Positions 51,145 through 60,973 of a DNA stretch of 64,000 nucleotides are shown in pieces (position 1 is the stretch's first letter; each line of letters opens with the position of its first letter). The stretch spans positions 930,001 through 994,000 of the forward strand of contig NZ_CP135996.1 of assembly GCF_029211325.2 (NCBI RefSeq), read 5' to 3'. The position numbers and the translations under genes are program-made. The DNA comes from Caproicibacterium argilliputei (GTDB lineage Bacteria > Bacillota > Clostridia > Oscillospirales > Acutalibacteraceae). The notes under the pieces are model-generated. The model ran no database searches and was not told the origin of the DNA. It saw only the letters and a program-made list of their open reading frames with translations.

Positions 51145-51309
51145 TTACGAAGTCTTTTTCGGCTGCTCCAGCCGGGTGTAGTTTTCTGCAAACCGCGCGA
51201 TGTCTTCGGCAGAATTTTGGCTGAGCGCCAGACTGTGGATGGTTTCTTTCATATAGGCGGAAAGCCTTTCTGTGCCGCTGCCCGGTGCTGTTTTCTCTGG
51301 TTCCTGCAT
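51145..51309 (-). CDS. Small hypothetical protein
   Basis: A 54-residue, mostly charged protein with a helical middle (LSAYMKETIHSLALSQNSAEDIARFAENY). It has no recognised family. The reason to keep it is AGGAGGTGA on the minus strand seven bases before the ATG, a very strong ribosome site. It reads toward the SCP2 gene about 110 bp away and may share its transcript. Confidence 0.55.
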   Translation of the reverse strand: MQEPEKTAPGSGTERLSAYMKETIHSLALSQNSAEDIARFAENYTRLEQPKKTS

Positions 51310-51370
51310 GGTTCCTTCACCTCCTGCTATAGGGTTTGCGGCCGCGTGCAAAAATACACTGGAAAATTTA

Positions 51371-51399
51371 TTGCGTCTTCCCCGATTTTTCGGTATAAT
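51371..51399 (+). promoter_or_regulatory. Promoter of gltX
   Basis: TTGCGT (51371-51376) and TATAAT (51394-51399) are separated by 17 bp, 32 bp before the start. Confidence 0.82.
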
Positions 51400-51431
51400 A
51401 ATAGGAACGTCAACGAAAAGGGGTTATTACA

Positions 51432-52889
51432 TTGGAGAACCAGACAGTCAGGACCCGCTTTGCACCCAGTCCAACGGGATTTATGCATGTTGGCAACCTG
51501 CGCACAGCTTTATATGAATATCTCATCGCGAAATCTCAGGGCGGCACATTTGTCCTGCGAATCGAAGACACCGACCAGGAGCGCCTGGTGGAAGGTGCCA
51601 CCGACGTGATTTACCATACCTTGCAGCAAGTGGGTTTAAAGCATGACGAGGGGCCGGATATCGGCGGCCCATACGGCCCGTATGTGCAGAGCAAGCGAAA
51701 GGCGCTTTATCTGCCGTATGCCCAGCAGCTGGTGAAAGAGGGCAAGGCATACTACTGCTTCTGCTCCAAGGAGCGTTTGGCGTCCCTGCATGATGAAAAT
51801 GGGCTTGGCGGTTACGACCGCCACTGCCGCGACCTGCCGCAGGAGGAAGTGGACAGGCTCCTGCAGTCCGGTACGCCGTGGGTGATCCGCCAGAAAATGC
51901 CGCTGACCGGCAGCACCACGTTTACCGACAGCGTGTTCGGTGAGATTACCATTGAAAACAGCGAACTGGAAGATCAGATTTTAATCAAATCAGACGGCTA
52001 CCCGACTTACAACTTTGCCAATGTCATCGACGACCACCTGATGCACATTACGCACGTCGTGCGCGGCTGCGAGTACCTGACCAGCACGCCGAAGTACAAC
52101 CTGCTTTACGAAGCCTTTGGTTGGCAGCTTCCCACATATGTTCACCTGCCGCTGATTATGGGCCGCAACGCGGACGGCAGCACCAGCAAGCTTTCCAAGC
52201 GCCACGGTTCCACCGGCTTTGCAGACTTGCTTCGGGAGGGGTACCTGCCCGAAGCGATTATCAATTATATTGCGCTGTTGGGCTGGGCGCCGCAGGGCAC
52301 CGAGGAACTGTTTACACTGGACGAATTGGCACAGCAATTTCGGATTCACGGCATCAGCAAAAGCCCGGCAGTTTTTGATTACGACAAGCTGACCTGGATG
52401 AACGGCGAGTATCTAAAAAAAATGCCGCAGGAAACGTTTATTGAAAAAGCCATGCCGTACTTCCGTGAGGTGTTCGGCGACGCGCAGAAAAACTGGAAGG
52501 TTCTGGCGGAAGTGCTGCAGCCCCGCGTGCTGAAGCTGACCGACCTGCCGGATATGCTGGCATTCTTTAAGAAAGTGCCGCCGTACACCACAGAGATTTT
52601 TGTTAACAAAAAGAGCAAAGCAAATCTGGAGAATGCTCCGGTCATGCTGGAAGCGGCCATTGCGGATCTGCAGGCACTCGATGACTGGAGCGTGGATGCC
52701 CTGCACGAAGACCTGCTGGCGCTTGCCAAAAAACTGGAAGTGAAAAACGGCGTTTTGCTTTGGCCGGTGCGCGTGGCGGCAGCCGGGCAAACGGTTACGC
52801 CCGGCGGTGCGATGGAAATCCTTTCCGTGCTCGGCAAAGACGAGTCCCTGCGTCGGCTGCGTGCCGGTCTGGAAATGCTCAGAAATTAA
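51432..52889 (+). CDS. gltX: Glutamyl-tRNA synthetase
   Basis: A 485-residue class I synthetase. HIGH-type motif FAPSPTGFMHVGNLRT near the N-terminus, KMSKS-type SKLSKRHG near residue 255, and a C-terminal helical anticodon-binding domain. Translation starts at TTG after AAGGGG. It charges tRNA-Glu and, in bacteria lacking GlnRS, also tRNA-Gln. Here a GlnRS gene follows 24 bp downstream, so it is probably discriminating. Confidence 0.96.
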   Translation: MENQTVRTRFAPSPTGFMHVGNLRTALYEYLIAKSQGGTFVLRIEDTDQERLVEGATDVIYHTLQQVGLKHDEGPDIGGPYGPYVQSKRKALYLPYAQQLVKEGKAYYCFCSKERLASLHDENGLGGYDRHCRDLPQEEVDRLLQSGTPWVIRQKMPLTGSTTFTDSVFGEITIENSELEDQILIKSDGYPTYNFANVIDDHLMHITHVVRGCEYLTSTPKYNLLYEAFGWQLPTYVHLPLIMGRNADGSTSKLSKRHGSTGFADLLREGYLPEAIINYIALLGWAPQGTEELFTLDELAQQFRIHGISKSPAVFDYDKLTWMNGEYLKKMPQETFIEKAMPYFREVFGDAQKNWKVLAEVLQPRVLKLTDLPDMLAFFKKVPPYTTEIFVNKKSKANLENAPVMLEAAIADLQALDDWSVDALHEDLLALAKKLEVKNGVLLWPVRVAAAGQTVTPGGAMEILSVLGKDESLRRLRAGLEMLRN

Positions 52890-52913
52890 GAACGGATACA
52901 GCAGGAGGACACC

Positions 52914-54605
52914 ATGAGTGAAACAAACAAAAACCTGACTGCTCCCGAAGAGGGCAGTGGCAATTTTATTCATACCTTTATTGCAGAGGATATTGCGGAA
53001 AACGGTCGTTTTGCAGGGCAGCGCGTGCACACCCGCTTTCCGCCCGAACCCAACGGCTATCTGCACATCGGCCACGCCAAGGCCATCTGCGTGGATTTCG
53101 GCACAGCGGAAAAATTCGGTGGTCTGTGCAATCTGCGCATGGATGACACCAACCCCACCAAGGAAGACACCGAGTACGTGGACGCCATCAAAGAGGATAT
53201 TCGCTGGCTCGGCTTTTCGTGGGACGACCGCTTTCATTATGCATCCGATTATTTTGACACCATGTATGAGCTGGCGGTCAAGCTGATTGAAAAAGGTCTT
53301 GCCTACGTCTGCGAGCTGACGCCGGAGCAGATGCACGACAATCGCGGTGACCTGACGCATCCGGCGGTCAGTCCGTATCGGGACCGCCCCATTGCAGAAA
53401 GCCTTGCCCTGTTTGCCCGCATGAAAGCAGGGGAGTTTGCGGACGGCCGCATGACGCTGCGTGCGAAAATGGATCTTGCTTCCGGTAACTTCAATCTGCG
53501 CGACCCGGTTATTTACCGAATCAACCATATGCATCACCACCGCACCGGCGACAAATGGTGTGTTTACCCCATGTACGACTTCGCGCATCCGATTGAGGAC
53601 GCCATGGAGGGAATTACCCATTCGCTCTGTACCCTGGAGTTTGAGGAGCATCGGCCGCTTTACGACTGGGTAATCGAGCACATTGACCTGCCTGCAAAAC
53701 CGCGGCAGATTGAGTTTGCCCGTCTGGGTATCAATAACACTGTTATGAGCAAGCGCAAGCTGCGCAAACTGGTGGAGGGCGGCTTCGTTTCCGGCTGGGA
53801 CGACCCGCGTATGCCTACGCTCTGCGGTCTGCGCCGCCGTGGCTTTACGCCGGCCTCCATCCGGAACTTCTGCAGCCGCATCGGCGTTTCTAAGGTTGAT
53901 TCCACGGTGGAGTACGGCTTTTTAGAGCATTGCCTGCGGGAGGACTTAAACCTGAAAGCGCGCCGCACCATGGCAGTGCTGCATCCGGTCAAGCTGGTGC
54001 TGACCAACTATCCGCAAGGTCAGACGGAAACCTTTACAGTAGAAAACAATCCGGAGCGCCCGGAAGACGGCACCCGCGAGGTGACCTTTTCCCGCGAGCT
54101 TTGGATTGAGGCGGGGGATTTTCTGGAGGAGCCGGTTAAGGGCTACCGCCGACTTTTCCCGGGCAATGAGGTGCGCCTGAAAACGGCGTATATTGTCCGC
54201 TGCACCGGCTGCGACAAAAACGAGGACGGCAGCGTCAAAACGGTTTACGCTGAGTATGACCCCGAAACGCGCGGCGGCAATACGCCGGACGGCCGCAAGG
54301 TGCGTGGTACCATCCACTGGGTGAATGCCGCTGACTGCACGGAAGCGGAGGTACGCTTGTATGGCAGTCTGTTTACGGTGCCGGAACCGGAGCAGGAGGA
54401 GGACTTCCTCACGGTTTTGAACCCCGATTCCCTGCAGGTGCTGCAGCACTGCAAGGTGGAGCCATCCCTGCGGGAGGCAGACGCTGCAATGCCGTTCCAG
54501 TTCATGCGGGAGGGGTACTTCTGTCTGGACAAGGATTCCACACCGGCACATCTGGTTTTTAACCGTTCCGTTTCTTTGAAGGATGGCTTTAAGCCGAATA
54601 AATAA
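52914..54605 (+). CDS. glnS: Glutaminyl-tRNA synthetase
   Basis: A 563-residue class I synthetase with PPEPNGYLHIGHAKAI (HIGH), MDDTNPTKED and MSKRKL (KMSKS-like) motifs and the two C-terminal beta-barrel anticodon domains (from about residue 350). GlnRS is patchy in Firmicutes, most of which make Gln-tRNA by GatCAB transamidation; its presence next to gltX suggests ancient lateral acquisition in this lineage. AGGAGG precedes the ATG. It is co-transcribed with gltX. Confidence 0.96.
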   Translation: MSETNKNLTAPEEGSGNFIHTFIAEDIAENGRFAGQRVHTRFPPEPNGYLHIGHAKAICVDFGTAEKFGGLCNLRMDDTNPTKEDTEYVDAIKEDIRWLGFSWDDRFHYASDYFDTMYELAVKLIEKGLAYVCELTPEQMHDNRGDLTHPAVSPYRDRPIAESLALFARMKAGEFADGRMTLRAKMDLASGNFNLRDPVIYRINHMHHHRTGDKWCVYPMYDFAHPIEDAMEGITHSLCTLEFEEHRPLYDWVIEHIDLPAKPRQIEFARLGINNTVMSKRKLRKLVEGGFVSGWDDPRMPTLCGLRRRGFTPASIRNFCSRIGVSKVDSTVEYGFLEHCLREDLNLKARRTMAVLHPVKLVLTNYPQGQTETFTVENNPERPEDGTREVTFSRELWIEAGDFLEEPVKGYRRLFPGNEVRLKTAYIVRCTGCDKNEDGSVKTVYAEYDPETRGGNTPDGRKVRGTIHWVNAADCTEAEVRLYGSLFTVPEPEQEEDFLTVLNPDSLQVLQHCKVEPSLREADAAMPFQFMREGYFCLDKDSTPAHLVFNRSVSLKDGFKPNK

Positions 54606-54649
54606 CAAAAAGCGGGTTCGGTGCGGCAAAATATCTGCCGGACTTCGTA

Positions 54650-54691
54650 AAAGGACTTTTCAGGGGACGCATTCCTTGAAAAGTTCTTTTT
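54650..54691 (+). terminator. Terminator of gltX-glnS
   Basis: AAGGACTTTTCA pairs with TGAAAAGTTCTT (one G-U) followed by TTTTAG. Confidence 0.85.
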
Positions 54692-54827
54692 AGTTATTAA
54701 ATTTCTTTGAATTCTTCGATTTTTGTCGAAATTAAATGATTTCTTAATGCGGAATATGGTATAATCAGGGAGTCAGAGTTGATGATATTAGGCATTTTGC
54801 TGCTGCACCCATGCGAAAGCGGGAACT

Positions 54828-54845
54828 TTGCTAAAACTTTAACGA
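54828..54845. promoter_or_regulatory. Rex-type operator upstream of the thl operon
   Basis: TTGCTAA-AACT-TTAACGA differs from the Rex consensus TTGTTAA-N4-TTAACAA at one base per half-site. It ends 5 bp before the -35 box of the thl promoter, so bound Rex could block RNA polymerase. Rex senses NADH/NAD+; its control of thl-crt-hbd-bcd-etf is known in other Clostridia. Confidence 0.7.
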
Positions 54846-54850
54846 AATTG

Positions 54851-54879
54851 TTGCAAACGATGCGAGATTGTGATATATT
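54851..54879 (+). promoter_or_regulatory. Promoter of the thl-crt-hbd-bcd-etfBA operon
   Basis: TTGCAA (54851-54856) and TATATT (54874-54879) are separated by 17 bp, 81 bp before the thl start. Confidence 0.78.
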
Positions 54880-54960
54880 TAACTTATGCGAATAACTGGT
54901 CTTTTTCGTGCCAGGGTGCAGCGAGAAAACAGTGTTATCAAATGAATGGAGGAAACAAAT

Positions 54961-56142
54961 ATGTCAAGAAGAATCGTTTTGGCTGGTGCGTGCCGTACGG
55001 CAATCGGTAAAATGGGTGGAGCCCTTGTGGGCAAAGAAACACCGGAGTTGGCAACCATTGTTGTTAAGGAGGCCATGAAGCGTGCCGGTGTGCAGCCGAA
55101 TGTGGTGGATGAAGTTATCCTTGGCTGTGTGTTCCAGGCAGGCATTGGTCAGAATGTTGCCCGCCAGGCTGCTATTTATGCCGGCATTCCGATCGAAACT
55201 CCAGCATTTACACTGAACAACCTCTGTGGCTCCGGCCTGAAGAGCGTCAATGTTGCCGCTGCGCTGATTGCTGCCGGCGAGGCAGACGTGATTGTTGCCG
55301 GCGGTGCGGAAAGTATGTCCAATGCGCCGTATCTGCTCAAAAAGGCACGTTTCGGTTACCGTATGAACGATGGCAAGCTCATTGACTCTATGATTCATGA
55401 TGGCCTGGAAGATACCTTCCATCACTATCACATGGGTATCACCGCAGAAAACGTTGCGGAAAAATACGGTATTACCCGCCAGATGCAGGACGAATTTGCA
55501 GCTGCTAGCCAGCAGAAAGCACAGGCTGCCATCGCGGCAGGCAAGTTCAAAGACGAAATTGTGCCGATTGAAGTTAAGCAGAAGAAAAAGACCGTGATTT
55601 TTGACCAGGATGAAGGCCCCCGTGCAGGCGTGACCGCCGAATCCCTGGCTGGTCTGCGTCCGGCATTCAAAGAGAACGGCACAGTCACCGCAGGCAACGC
55701 TTCCGGCATTAACGACGCTGCTTCCGCAGTTGTTGTGATGACAGAGGAGAAGGCAAAGGAACTCGGTGTCAAGCCGATGGCTTACTGGGTTGCCGGCGCT
55801 TCCGCAGGCGTTGACCCGGCTTACATGGGTCTTGGCCCGATTGAAGCCACCAAAAAGGTTATGAAGAAGAGCGGCATGAGCGTTGCGCAGATGGACTTGA
55901 TTGAAGCAAACGAAGCGTTCGCTTCCCAGTCCCTCGCAGTTTGCCACGACCTGCAGTTTGACATGAGCAAGGTCAATGTCAACGGCGGCGCCATTGCACT
56001 GGGTCATCCGGTCGGCTGCTCCGGCACCCGTATCCTCACAACGCTGATGTACGAAATGCAGAAGCGCGACAGCGAGTACGGCCTTGCTACCCTGTGCGTC
56101 GGCGGCGGCATGGGTGTTGCAACCATCGTAAAGAAATACTAA
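54961..56142 (+). CDS. thlA: Acetyl-CoA acetyltransferase (thiolase)
   Basis: A 393-residue biosynthetic thiolase joining two acetyl-CoA, or acetyl-CoA with a longer acyl-CoA, to start chain elongation. The acyl-accepting cysteine is C89 ([10 protein letters not shown]), with H349 in GHPVGCSG and base C379 in TLCVGGGMG. Length equals the family norm (about 392). GGAGG precedes the ATG at 54961. First gene of the operon that makes butyryl-CoA. Confidence 0.96.
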   Translation: MSRRIVLAGACRTAIGKMGGALVGKETPELATIVVKEAMKRAGVQPNVVDEVILGCVFQAGIGQNVARQAAIYAGIPIETPAFTLNNLCGSGLKSVNVAAALIAAGEADVIVAGGAESMSNAPYLLKKARFGYRMNDGKLIDSMIHDGLEDTFHHYHMGITAENVAEKYGITRQMQDEFAAASQQKAQAAIAAGKFKDEIVPIEVKQKKKTVIFDQDEGPRAGVTAESLAGLRPAFKENGTVTAGNASGINDAASAVVVMTEEKAKELGVKPMAYWVAGASAGVDPAYMGLGPIEATKKVMKKSGMSVAQMDLIEANEAFASQSLAVCHDLQFDMSKVNVNGGAIALGHPVGCSGTRILTTLMYEMQKRDSEYGLATLCVGGGMGVATIVKKY

Positions 56143-56175
56143 TTGCGCGGAAAACCGAAGAAAGCAGGCGGAAAC

Positions 56176-56952
56176 ATGAGCTTTGTAAACTATGAGCAGA
56201 AAGACTTTGTCGGTGTCATTACCATTGACCGCGAGAAAGCCCTGAACGCGCTGAATCCGGAAGTCCTTGCAGATTTGGAAGCAGTTGTCGACGCCATTGA
56301 CGCAGACAAAACCCGCTGCGTCGTCATTACCGGCGCCGGGCAGAAGGCCTTTGTTGCTGGCGCTGACATTGGCGCTATGAGCACCATGACACCGGATGAG
56401 GGTCGTGCGTTTAGCGCAAAAGGCAACGCGGTGTTCCGGAAAATTGAAAAGCTGCCGATGCCAGTTATCGCGGCGGTCAACGGCTTTGCACTTGGCGGCG
56501 GCTGCGAGCTTTCTCTGAGCTGTGACATCCGTATTGCTGCGGATAACGCTGTGTTCGGTCAGCCGGAAGCCGGTCTGGGCATTACGCCCGGTTTCGGCGG
56601 TACCCAGCGGCTGGCACGCACCATCGGCGTCGGCAAGGCGAAGGAAATGATTTACGCGGCGCGCAATATCAAAGCGGAAGAAGCGCTGCGGGTTGGTCTG
56701 GTCAATGCGGTGTATCCGGCGGAACAGATGCTGGAGGAAGCCATGAAGCTGGCCGAGCGGATTGCCGGTAATGCACCCATTGCCGTACGGCAGTGCAAGA
56801 AAGCAATCAACATGGGTCTGCAGATGGATATCGATTCGGCAGTTGCGTTTGAGCCGGAGCTTTTCGCGGCCTGCTGCGGCACAGCAGACCAGAAAAACGC
56901 CATGACCGCTTTCTGCGAAAAGCGTAAGCATGAGCCGTTTATCAATCGGTAA
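56176..56952 (+). CDS. crt: 3-hydroxybutyryl-CoA dehydratase (crotonase)
   Basis: A 258-residue enoyl-CoA hydratase producing crotonyl-CoA. Oxyanion-hole segment GQKAFVAGADIGAM, FALGGGCELSLSCD, and the two glutamates in GGGCELS and GQPEAGLGI, equivalent to E144/E164 of rat crotonase, are visible. AGGCGGAAAC precedes the ATG at 56176. 33 bp after thlA and 50 bp before hbd. Confidence 0.95.
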   Translation: MSFVNYEQKDFVGVITIDREKALNALNPEVLADLEAVVDAIDADKTRCVVITGAGQKAFVAGADIGAMSTMTPDEGRAFSAKGNAVFRKIEKLPMPVIAAVNGFALGGGCELSLSCDIRIAADNAVFGQPEAGLGITPGFGGTQRLARTIGVGKAKEMIYAARNIKAEEALRVGLVNAVYPAEQMLEEAMKLAERIAGNAPIAVRQCKKAINMGLQMDIDSAVAFEPELFAACCGTADQKNAMTAFCEKRKHEPFINR

Positions 56953-57002
56953 GCTGCTCGGCAAGTAAATACTATAATTATGATTAACAGGAGGATTTTC
57001 TC

Positions 57003-57842
57003 ATGATCGTTGGTGTTATCGGCGCAGGAACCATGGGCTCCGGAATTGCGCAGGCTTTTGCACAGACAAATGGTTATGAAGTTCGTCTTTGCGACGTAAA
57101 GCCTGAGTGGGCGGAAGGCGGCAAGGCAAAGATTCAGAAGAGCCTTGACCGGCTGGTAAAGAAAGGCAAAATGGAGCAGTCCGCTGCGGATGCGATTTTG
57201 GCAAAGATTACAACCGGCACAAATGAAATTGCTGCCGACTGCGACCTGATTGTTGAAGCTGCTCTGGAAAAAATGGACATCAAGCAGGGTATCTTTCAGA
57301 AGCTTGACGAGTGCTGCAAACCGTCGTGCATTTTCGCCTCCAACACATCCTCTCTGTCCATTACGGAAATTGCGAATGGTGTAAAGCATCCGGTTGTTGG
57401 TATGCACTTCTTCAATCCGGCGCCTGTCATGAAGCTGGTTGAAGTCATTGCCGGTATCAACACGCCAGCGGAAGTTGTCGAAAAGATTAAGGCAATTTCC
57501 ACAGAAATCGGCAAAACGCCGGTGCAGGTGAAGGAAGCTCCCGGTTTTGTCGTAAATCGGATTCTGGTTCCGATGATCAACGAAGCCGTCGTGGTCCTTT
57601 CTGAGGGCACTGCCGCTGCGGAAGATATCGACACCGCCATGAAGCTCGGCGCTAACCATCCGATGGGGCCGCTGGCTCTGTCTGACCTGATTGGCAACGA
57701 CATTGTTCTCGATGTTATGGAAGTGCTTTACAGCGAAACCGGCGACCCGAAGTACCGCCCTGCTCCGCTGCTGCGTAAAATGGTGCGCGGCGGTCTGCTC
57801 GGCAGAAAAACCGGCAAGGGCTTCTATGATTATTCCAAATAA
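57003..57842 (+). CDS. hbd: 3-hydroxybutyryl-CoA dehydrogenase
   Basis: A 279-residue dehydrogenase reducing acetoacetyl-CoA. The Rossmann [15 protein letters not shown] begins at residue 7, followed by the NAD-binding D (LCDVKPEW). Catalytic region: [26 protein letters not shown] (His-Glu pair) and [17 protein letters not shown]. The acidic residue after the second strand suggests NADH over NADPH. AGGAGG precedes the ATG. Confidence 0.96.
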   Translation: MIVGVIGAGTMGSGIAQAFAQTNGYEVRLCDVKPEWAEGGKAKIQKSLDRLVKKGKMEQSAADAILAKITTGTNEIAADCDLIVEAALEKMDIKQGIFQKLDECCKPSCIFASNTSSLSITEIANGVKHPVVGMHFFNPAPVMKLVEVIAGINTPAEVVEKIKAISTEIGKTPVQVKEAPGFVVNRILVPMINEAVVVLSEGTAAAEDIDTAMKLGANHPMGPLALSDLIGNDIVLDVMEVLYSETGDPKYRPAPLLRKMVRGGLLGRKTGKGFYDYSK

Positions 57843-57878
57843 GAATCGTCCGTAAATGACAGATTTGGAGGAACGAGT

Positions 57879-59018
57879 ATGGACTTCACGTTAAGCAAAG
57901 AACAGGAAATGGCCCGCACGCTCTTCAGAGAGATGGCGGAAAACGAAATTAAGCCGCTTGCCGCGGAAATTGATGAAGAGGAGCGCTTCCCGAAAGAGGC
58001 GCTGGAGCTTTTCCGCAAATATAAAATGATGGGTATTCCTTACCCGAAAGAGTATGGCGGCGCGGGCTGCGATACGCTGACTTACGAAATTGCCCTGGAG
58101 GAAATCTGCAAGGTCTGTGCAACCACAGGCACCATGCTTTCCGCACATATTTCCCTCGGCACTTGGCCGATTGTCAAGTTCGGTACACCGGAGCAGAAGG
58201 CAAAGTACCTGCCGAAGCTTTGCAGCGGCGAGTATCTGGGTGCTTTTGCCCTGACAGAGCCGGGCGCCGGCACAGACGCTTCCGGTCAACAGACCAAGGC
58301 TGTGCTGGACGGCGACCATTATGTCCTTAACGGCAGCAAGATTTTTATCACCAATGCCGGCTATGCGGACACTTACATCGTTTTTGCCATGACCGATAAG
58401 AGCAAGGGCAATCACGGTATTTCCGCTTTCATCGTTGAGAAGACGTTCCCCGGCTTCTCTGTCGGTAAGAAAGAGAAGAAGATGGGCATTCGCGGTTCCG
58501 CTACCTGCGAGCTGATTTTTGAAAACTGCATTGTGCCGAAGGAAAATCTGCTGGGCAAAGAGGGCAAAGGCTTCTCTATTGCCATGGCGACTTTGGACAA
58601 CGGCCGTATCGGCATCGCTTCCCAGGCACTGGGTATTGCGGAAGGCGCTTTGGATGAAACTGCGAAGTACGTCAATGAAAGAAAGCAGTTTGGCCGCCCG
58701 CTGGCAAAGTTCCAGAACACACAGTTTGAAATCGCCGACATGGTTACGAAGACCAAGGCAGCACAGCTGCTGCTGTACCGCGCTGCGGTTGCCGCTTCTA
58801 CCCAGAAGCGTTACTCGGAAGAAGCTGCCATGGCGAAGTTGTTCTGCGCCTCCACGGCAATGGATGTTACTACCCGCTGCCTGCAGCTGTTCGGCGGCTA
58901 CGGCTTTACCCGCGAGTACCCGATTGAGCGTATGATGCGTGATGCCAAGATCACGGAAATCTACGAGGGCACAAGTGAAGTACAGAAGATGGTAATTTCC
59001 AAATATGCCCTGGGCTAA
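57879..59018 (+). CDS. bcd: Butyryl-CoA dehydrogenase
   Basis: A 379-residue FAD acyl-CoA dehydrogenase. FALTEPGAGTDASGQQT and the catalytic glutamate E363 in IYEGTSEVQK are seen. Next to etfB and etfA it should form the Bcd-Etf complex that bifurcates electrons from NADH to crotonyl-CoA and ferredoxin, the main energy-conserving step in this pathway; bifurcation is inferred from operon context. GGAGG precedes the ATG. Confidence 0.95.
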   Translation: MDFTLSKEQEMARTLFREMAENEIKPLAAEIDEEERFPKEALELFRKYKMMGIPYPKEYGGAGCDTLTYEIALEEICKVCATTGTMLSAHISLGTWPIVKFGTPEQKAKYLPKLCSGEYLGAFALTEPGAGTDASGQQTKAVLDGDHYVLNGSKIFITNAGYADTYIVFAMTDKSKGNHGISAFIVEKTFPGFSVGKKEKKMGIRGSATCELIFENCIVPKENLLGKEGKGFSIAMATLDNGRIGIASQALGIAEGALDETAKYVNERKQFGRPLAKFQNTQFEIADMVTKTKAAQLLLYRAAVAASTQKRYSEEAAMAKLFCASTAMDVTTRCLQLFGGYGFTREYPIERMMRDAKITEIYEGTSEVQKMVISKYALG

Positions 59019-59039
59019 AACTCGAAGGAGGGAAATTCG

Positions 59040-59822
59040 TTGAATATTGTCGTTTGCGTAAAGCAAGTTCCAAATACCAATGAAGTAAAACTGGACCCCA
59101 AAACTGGCACCTTGATTCGTGAGGGCGTGCCGAGCATCATGAACCCGGATGACAAAGCTGGTCTGGAGGCTGCACTGCAATTAAAGGACAACACCGGCGC
59201 GCACGTGACGGTTGTTTCCATGGGTCCACCGCAGGCGGACGCGGTTCTGCGTGAAGCCATGGCGATGGGAGCGGACGACGCTTACCTGATTACTGACCGT
59301 GCATTCGGCGGCGCAGATACACTGGCAACTTCCACTACCATTGCTGCGGCACTCAAAAAGATTCCGTTTGACCTCATCATCACTGGGCGCCAGGCAATCG
59401 ATGGCGACACCGCACAGGTCGGCCCGCAGATTGCGGAGCATCTTGGCATTGCCAACATCAGCTATGCGGAAGAAATTAAGGTTGCAGGCGATACAGTAAC
59501 GGTCAAGCGTCAGTATGAAGACCGCTACCATGTTGTCAAGGCCAAGCTGCCCTGCCTGATTACAGCGCTGGGCGATATGAACAAACCCCGCTACATGACC
59601 CCCGGTGGCATTTTTGATGCCTACCAGAAGGAAGTTAAGATCATTACCCGTAAAGATCTTACTGTTGAAGATACGGAAATCGGTCTGAAAGGCTCACCTA
59701 CCCGCGTTGCGCAGTCCTTCCCGAAGCAGCTGAAGGGCAGCGGCACCGTGGTGACTCCGGACGACGCGGAAAGCGCAGCGGAGTACATTGTCGACCGTCT
59801 CAAAGAGAAATTCATTATATAG
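59040..59822 (+). CDS. etfB: Electron transfer flavoprotein beta subunit
   Basis: A 260-residue EtfB: VVCVKQVPNTNEVKLDPKTG at the N-terminus, GRQAIDGDTAQVGPQIAE and RYMTPGG are diagnostic. TTG start 9 bases after AAGGAGGG. It probably carries the bifurcating FAD and NADH site of the Bcd-Etf complex. Immediately followed by etfA. Confidence 0.95.
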   Translation: MNIVVCVKQVPNTNEVKLDPKTGTLIREGVPSIMNPDDKAGLEAALQLKDNTGAHVTVVSMGPPQADAVLREAMAMGADDAYLITDRAFGGADTLATSTTIAAALKKIPFDLIITGRQAIDGDTAQVGPQIAEHLGIANISYAEEIKVAGDTVTVKRQYEDRYHVVKAKLPCLITALGDMNKPRYMTPGGIFDAYQKEVKIITRKDLTVEDTEIGLKGSPTRVAQSFPKQLKGSGTVVTPDDAESAAEYIVDRLKEKFII

Positions 59823-59840
59823 TTGAAAGTGGTGAGCAAT

Positions 59841-60860
59841 ATGAGTTTTGAAGATTACAAAGGCGTGTACGTTTTCGTACAGCAGGTAGACAACAAAATC
59901 AGCGGCGTTTCTTTTGAACTGCTCGGCAAGGCAAAAGAGCTTGCAAACGACATGGGCACCGAAGTAACCGCCGTGCTGCTCGGCTACAAGGTTTCCAATC
60001 TGTATGACGAGTTGGCAAAGTGGGGTGCGGACAAGATTCTGGTTGTGGACAATCCGGTACTGGAGCCTTACACAACAGAGCCGTATGCGTTCTGCATGAA
60101 CCATATTATCAAAACCTACAAACCAGCGGCTGTTCTGTACGGCGCAACGGCAATCGGCCGCGACCTGGCGCCGCGTGTGTCTGCCCGTGTGAAAACCGGC
60201 TTGACCGCTGACTGCACCAAGCTGGAAGTAGACCCCGAAACCAAGGGCCTGCGCATGACCCGCCCGGCATTCGGCGGAAACATCATGGCAACCATTCTCT
60301 GCCCGGAGCACCGCCCGCAGATGGCAACTGTGCGCCCCGGTGTGATGCAGAAAGCAAAGCCGCAGGCTGGCCGTAAGGTTCCGGTGGAAACCGTTGACCT
60401 GCAGCTGGGCGCAGAGCAGAAGAATGTCGATGTTGTAGAAGTTATCAAGAAAATTTCCGACAAAATCGACATTCAGGACGCAAAGATTCTGGTTGCTGGC
60501 GGCCGCGGCATGGGCAACGGCGAAAACTTCAAGATGCTGCGTGAGCTGGCAGACGTTCTCGGCGGCGAAGTCGCCTCTTCCCGTGCCTGTGTTGACGCGG
60601 GCTGGGTGGAAAAGGATATTCAGGTTGGACAGACTGGCAAAACAGTTCGCCCGAACCTGTATATCGCCTGTGGTATTTCCGGCGCCATTCAGCACCTTGC
60701 AGGTATGGAAGAGTCCGACGTGATTGTAGCAATCAATAAGGATTCTTACGCGCCGATTTTTGAAGTCGCTGATTACGGAATTATCGGCGATGCGCTGAAG
60801 ATTGTACCGGAACTGACTGCAAAATTGAAAGAAGCGATGGCTGCGAAAGAAGCGGTTTAA
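59841..60860 (+). CDS. etfA: Electron transfer flavoprotein alpha subunit
   Basis: A 339-residue EtfA. The C-terminal FAD-binding signature is YIACGISGAIQHLAGM, and PEHRPQMATVRPGVM, RVSARVKTGLTADCTKLEV and SRACVDAGW are family hallmarks. The ATG at 59841 follows GGTGAG; an in-frame TTG directly after the etfB stop would add six residues. Last gene of the operon, followed by a terminator. Confidence 0.95.
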   Translation: MSFEDYKGVYVFVQQVDNKISGVSFELLGKAKELANDMGTEVTAVLLGYKVSNLYDELAKWGADKILVVDNPVLEPYTTEPYAFCMNHIIKTYKPAAVLYGATAIGRDLAPRVSARVKTGLTADCTKLEVDPETKGLRMTRPAFGGNIMATILCPEHRPQMATVRPGVMQKAKPQAGRKVPVETVDLQLGAEQKNVDVVEVIKKISDKIDIQDAKILVAGGRGMGNGENFKMLRELADVLGGEVASSRACVDAGWVEKDIQVGQTGKTVRPNLYIACGISGAIQHLAGMEESDVIVAINKDSYAPIFEVADYGIIGDALKIVPELTAKLKEAMAAKEAV

Positions 60861-60872
60861 ATTTTTGCTTTT

Positions 60873-60914
60873 TAAGCCTGACTGTGAGCGGAAAGCTTGC
60901 AGCCAGGCTTTTTT
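60873..60914 (+). terminator. Terminator of the thl-etfA operon
   Basis: AAGCCTG (from 60874) pairs with CAGGCTTTTTT (60904-60914), with an inner CTG/CAG and AGC/GCT stem. Confidence 0.85.
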
Positions 60915-60925
60915 GCTGTTATACT
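60897..60925 (+). promoter_or_regulatory. Promoter of the DUF6483 gene
   Basis: TTGCAG (60897-60902) and TATACT (60920-60925) are separated by 17 bp and overlap the terminator. Confidence 0.6.
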
Positions 60926-60973
60926 TAAATAGATTTTTAATCACTTTTACACGCAGTCAAGAGGTGAACAACG

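Noticed and set aside
54964..56964. 666-codon open frame on the minus strand opposite thlA and crt
   Set aside because: It lies exactly antisense to two genes with perfect family motifs, has no ribosome site, and its translation is Cys/His-rich low-quality sequence typical of antisense frames in codon-biased DNA.
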